Part shown: positions 13,638 through 15,849 of the stretch, piece after piece | Layout of the letters: every line of letters begins with the position of its first letter | Numbering within the stretch: the first letter of the stretch is position 1 | From: Candidatus Aenigmatarchaeota archaeon | GTDB taxonomy: Archaea; EX4484-52; B79-G9 | NCBI GenBank assembly: GCA_023142905.1 | Contig: JAGLIP010000005.1 | Location: 1-15,849, forward strand | Length of the DNA: 15,849 nucleotides | Reading direction: 5' to 3' | Made by a program: the position numbers and the translations under genes | The notes under the pieces: model-generated | The model's database searches: none | Seen by the model: only the letters and a program-made list of their open reading frames with translations | Told to the model about the DNA's origin: nothing

Positions 13638-14390
13638 ATGACATCACTTGACAAAATTGTCGCTTTTCTTGATAATTATCTCGACACAAAAAATATACTG
13701 GATAAATGGACCGTAAACGGTCTTGTTATAAACAACAAAAACGAAATAAAAATCATAGCATTAGCGGTTGACCCATGCATGGAAGTGCTCGAAAAAGCAA
13801 AAAAAGAAAACTGCGATTTGTTAATTACACATCATGGGCTTTTTTTAGATAATAAAAATTTGAATGAAGTTGCAAAAAAAAGAAAGGATTTTCTTGAAAA
13901 AAACAGCATATCCCTTTTTGTATCACATCATCCTCTTGATGTTCATAAAGATATCGGAAACTCAAAGATAATGGCGGATATTTTAGATTTAAAAAACCAG
14001 AAGCCTTTTTTCAAGATGGACGAACACTTTTATGGTGTTGCTGGTTTTCTCGACATTGATTTAAGCAGACTTAAAATAAAAACAACCCAAAAAATAGGGT
14101 CTATTCTGGCATCGCATGAGTTCGGCTCAAAAACCGTAAAACGAATAGCAATTGTATCCGGAAGCGGTGCTGATGCAATTCACCAAATGAAAAACGAAAA
14201 TATTGACACACTTATTACAGGAAACCCTAAACACAATGAATTTTATGCTGCAAGAGAGCTCAAAATCAATGTAATTTACGCCGGACACTATGCAACAGAG
14301 GTTTTTGGTATAAAAGCCATTGGCGAAAAGCTTAAAAATGAGTTTAACGAATTAAATACACTATTTATTGATGCGCCAAGCGGGCTCTAA
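13638..14390 (+). CDS. NIF3/DUF34 family metal-binding protein
   Basis: NIF3-like proteins form toroidal hexamers with a two-metal site; some bacterial members have GTP cyclohydrolase activity (hence 'GTP cyclohydrolase 1 type 2'), but the cellular role is unsettled. The 250 residues match the single-domain archaeal form. Metal ligands are visible: LLITHHGLF with H65/H66, FVSHHPLDVHKDIGN with H97/H98 and D101, and AGHYATEVFG with H217 and E221. The ATG at 13638 is chosen because the NIF3 fold starts at SLDKIVAFLDNYL and because of the TATA box; upstream in-frame codons run through the inverted repeat and are not family-like. The following ferredoxin's Shine-Dalgarno sequence overlaps the stop codon, so the three genes 13638-15790 form an operon. 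Confidence 0.92.
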   Translation: MTSLDKIVAFLDNYLDTKNILDKWTVNGLVINNKNEIKIIALAVDPCMEVLEKAKKENCDLLITHHGLFLDNKNLNEVAKKRKDFLEKNSISLFVSHHPLDVHKDIGNSKIMADILDLKNQKPFFKMDEHFYGVAGFLDIDLSRLKIKTTQKIGSILASHEFGSKTVKRIAIVSGSGADAIHQMKNENIDTLITGNPKHNEFYAARELKINVIYAGHYATEVFGIKAIGEKLKNEFNELNTLFIDAPSGL

Positions 14391-14396
14391 GGTGAT
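14389..14396 (+). promoter_or_regulatory. Shine-Dalgarno sequence deciding the ferredoxin TTG start
   Basis: AAGGTGAT matches the anti-Shine-Dalgarno region and sits 4-5 nt before TTG 14401. It overlaps the NIF3 stop codon. A GTG lies within it at 14392, but that codon would have no upstream site. Confidence 0.55.
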
Positions 14397-14400
14397 TTTA

Positions 14401-14449
14401 TTGGTTTCAAAAGTAGATAATGATAAATGCTTAAGATGCGGCGGGTGCG
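14401..14449 (+). repeat. Direct repeat, copy 1 (with 15801-15849)
   Basis: The ferredoxin 5' end repeats at a spacing of exactly 1,400 bp (45/49 identical bases, the last 25 identical). Similarity weakens upstream of the start codon. The right-hand extent cannot be seen. It marks a tandem duplication of the ferredoxin, possibly together with a reductase gene. Confidence 0.85.
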
Positions 14450-14586
14450 TTTCTGTATGCCCTGTTGATTGCCTTTTGCTTGATGAGGCAAAAGGAATCA
14501 TAGTTGATGCAAAAAAATGCACATCCTGCGGTGTATGTGTTAATTTTTGCCCTGTGGGCGCATTTTCTTTAAAAAAAGAAGATTGA
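14401..14586 (+). CDS. 2[4Fe-4S] bacterial-type ferredoxin
   Basis: A 61-residue electron carrier with two complete cluster motifs, CLRCGGCVSVCP and CTSCGVCVNFCP, each CxxCxxCxxxCP, in the pseudo-twofold arrangement of clostridial-type ferredoxins. The TTG start is supported by the Shine-Dalgarno sequence and by the near-identical second copy at 15801, which begins with ATG at exactly the same codon. It ends 1 nt before the geranylgeranyl-reductase-family gene. In Methanosarcina a ferredoxin encoded beside such a reductase serves as its electron donor, so the same partnership is likely here. Confidence 0.93.
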   Translation: MVSKVDNDKCLRCGGCVSVCPVDCLLLDEAKGIIVDAKKCTSCGVCVNFCPVGAFSLKKED

Positions 14587-14587
14587 G

Positions 14588-15790
14588 ATGTTGTTTATGC
14601 TTTTTAAAAACGAATATGATGTCATAATTGTGGGCGCGGGACCCGGAGGTTCAATGGCTGCAAGAGTTTGTGCAGAAGGTGGGCTTAGTGTTCTTCTTTT
14701 AGAAAAAAGGCAGGAAATAGGAGCACCTAAACGATGTGGTGAATGTCTTTTAAACAAAGAGTTACAGTATTTGGGTTTTAGTGATAATGAAAATTTTATC
14801 ATGCAAAAACTGGATGGCAGTGTTTTTGTTTTGCCTAACGGAAAACAAAAAGAAATCCCTTTTATAAATTTTTACAATGTCATTCTTGAAAGAAAACTTT
14901 TTGATAAAGCACTTTGTTACAAGGCTGCAGAAGCCGGTGCAAAAATAATCGCAAAAGCAACTGTTGTAGATGTTTTAAAAACAGATGGAAAAGTAACCGG
15001 TATCAAAGCAAAAATAGACGGCAAAATAATTGATATAAACTCAAAGATTGTTATTGCATCTGATGGTGTTGAATCTAAAATAGCCAGAATGGCTGGATTG
15101 AATACGACAAACAAAACAAATAATATGGCTCCTGGTTTTCAATATGAGTTAGCGGGAATAAAAGTAAAAGATGAAAAAAAACAGTATTTTTTTATTGGCA
15201 ATGATATTGTTCCTAGGGGGTATATTTGGTTATTTCCTAAAGGCAAGACAGTTGCGAATGTCGGTATTGGTCTTGTAGAACCCAAAGAAAAAACAGCAAA
15301 GGAATATCTTGATGACTGGATTAAAACACAACCGGAATTAAAAAATAGTTCTATTATTGAAGTCAATTCCGGGGGTATTCCTATTGGTGGTCTCCTAGAT
15401 AATATGGTGCTTGATAATTTCATGATTGTGGGGGATGCGGCTCATCAGGTGAATCCATTGCATGGCGGAGGAATAGGTGAAGCGGCAAAAGCTGGTGAAA
15501 TTGCAGGTAATGTTGCTATAAAGGCGATAAAAGCCTGCGATACAAGTCAAAAGGCTCTTGATGAATACAATAAGGTGTGGTGGACTGAGCATGGGGAGAA
15601 GCTTAAAAAAATAGAGAAATACCGTAAAATATATACGGATAAATTAACGGATAGAGATATAACTATTATTTTTGAATCTATTAACGGTGAGATGGTGAGT
15701 GAACTTGCTCGAGGGCGTGGTGCTGAAAAACTTATAAAAATTATGCTAAAGAATCCAAAACTTGTTATGTTGGCACGACATTTTTTATGA
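14588..15790 (+). CDS. Geranylgeranyl-reductase family flavoprotein
   Basis: This family reduces double bonds of the geranylgeranyl chains of archaeal lipids with FADH2. The 400 residues match the usual length. Visible: FAD-binding dinucleotide fold VGAGPGGS at 15-22 closing on LLLEKR at 36-41; the P47-K-R-C-G-E-C-L stretch, whose CGE core is conserved in geranylgeranyl reductases; a central beta region with GYIWLFPKG; and the second FAD motif GDAAHQVNPLHGGGIGEA at 282-299. The Cys50 region is the substrate-tunnel residue in characterised enzymes. The start is ATG 14588, or 14597 in frame. The upstream ferredoxin is the probable electron donor. Other reductases of the family, for example on menaquinone or other isoprenoids, cannot be excluded. 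Confidence 0.93.
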   Translation: MLFMLFKNEYDVIIVGAGPGGSMAARVCAEGGLSVLLLEKRQEIGAPKRCGECLLNKELQYLGFSDNENFIMQKLDGSVFVLPNGKQKEIPFINFYNVILERKLFDKALCYKAAEAGAKIIAKATVVDVLKTDGKVTGIKAKIDGKIIDINSKIVIASDGVESKIARMAGLNTTNKTNNMAPGFQYELAGIKVKDEKKQYFFIGNDIVPRGYIWLFPKGKTVANVGIGLVEPKEKTAKEYLDDWIKTQPELKNSSIIEVNSGGIPIGGLLDNMVLDNFMIVGDAAHQVNPLHGGGIGEAAKAGEIAGNVAIKAIKACDTSQKALDEYNKVWWTEHGEKLKKIEKYRKIYTDKLTDRDITIIFESINGEMVSELARGRGAEKLIKIMLKNPKLVMLARHFL

Positions 15791-15800
15791 TGGGATTATT

Positions 15801-15849
15801 ATGGTTTCAAAAATTGATAATGAAAAATGCTTAAGATGCGGCGGGTGCG
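15801..15849 (+). CDS. Second ferredoxin, 5' part only (runs off the window)
   Basis: ATG GTT TCA AAA begins 10 nt after the reductase stop and continues to the edge. The 16 codons read MVSKIDNEKCLRCGGC, the first cluster motif of a ferredoxin. 45 of the 49 bases are identical to 14401-14449, with the differences giving Val-to-Ile and Asp-to-Glu changes. It is a real second copy in the same operon, not the same locus repeated, because the differences are in codon positions that keep the protein functional. Confidence 0.85.
   Translation, partial: MVSKIDNEKCLRCGGC

Noticed and set aside
14368..14400. An upstream ATG start for the ferredoxin overlapping the NIF3 gene
   Set aside because: The second copy starts at the codon matching TTG 14401, and the Shine-Dalgarno sequence fits that codon.
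15801..15849. The right-edge repeat as an assembly or circularisation artefact
   Set aside because: Four differences in 49 bases, mostly giving conservative residue changes, and a different start codon argue for a true second gene; a reader with reads could confirm.
1..15849. CRISPR arrays, insertion sequences, integrase or attachment sites
   Set aside because: I saw no regularly spaced repeats, no transposase or integrase motifs and no duplicated tRNA 3' end near 1720.

Overview
The window looks archaeal. It carries a Hef-type helicase/XPF-family nuclease, an archaeal-type aspartyl-tRNA synthetase, SRP54, tRNase Z, a geranylgeranyl-reductase-family flavoprotein next to a ferredoxin, and a tRNA-Thr with no encoded CCA and a U discriminator. 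It is AT-rich, densely coded, and most transcription units start with a TATA box about 24-28 nt before the start codon, so leaderless mRNAs appear to be the rule. The genes do not fix the lineage; a small-genome euryarchaeon or a DPANN-type archaeon would both fit.

Layout, left to right. 1-1017: two tightly spaced unknown genes on the + strand, a beta-rich soluble-looking protein and a four-helix membrane protein. 1035-1544 (-): an orphan gene, divergent from tRNA-Thr(GGT) at 1647-1720. 1821-4049 (+): hef. 4110-5582 (+): a divergent radical SAM protein with a cobalamin-binding-like N-terminal domain, as its own leaderless unit. 5719-7662 (-): srp54 preceded by a small membrane protein. 7724-8632 (+): tRNase Z, sharing a symmetrical TATA element with the membrane-protein gene. 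8716-10353 (+): a one-domain AAA ATPase with a novel N-terminal half and a C-terminal Met-Phe-Phe tail. 10420-11963 (+): a small membrane protein plus aspS, followed by a 23-codon reading frame and a T-rich terminator. 12114-13478 (-): a protein that looks like a remote member of the glutamate-cysteine ligase 2 / amidoligase fold. 13479-13637: a divergent intergenic region with a 16-bp inverted repeat and a second small inverted repeat. 13638-15790 (+): a NIF3/DUF34 protein, a 2[4Fe-4S] ferredoxin and a geranylgeranyl-reductase-family flavoprotein. At the right edge a second copy of the ferredoxin start begins, exactly 1,400 bp after the first.

Most of the window is housekeeping: DNA repair at stalled forks, tRNA 3' processing, tRNA charging, membrane protein targeting and probable lipid saturation. 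The parts least explained by known biology are the GCS2-like enzyme, the AAA ATPase with a possible proteasome-docking tail, the cobalamin-type radical SAM protein with codon use unlike hef, the hairpin-rich divergent promoter before the NIF3 gene, and the tandem ferredoxin copies. The aspartyl-tRNA synthetase appears to carry a non-discriminating signature, which predicts tRNA-dependent asparagine synthesis in this organism.
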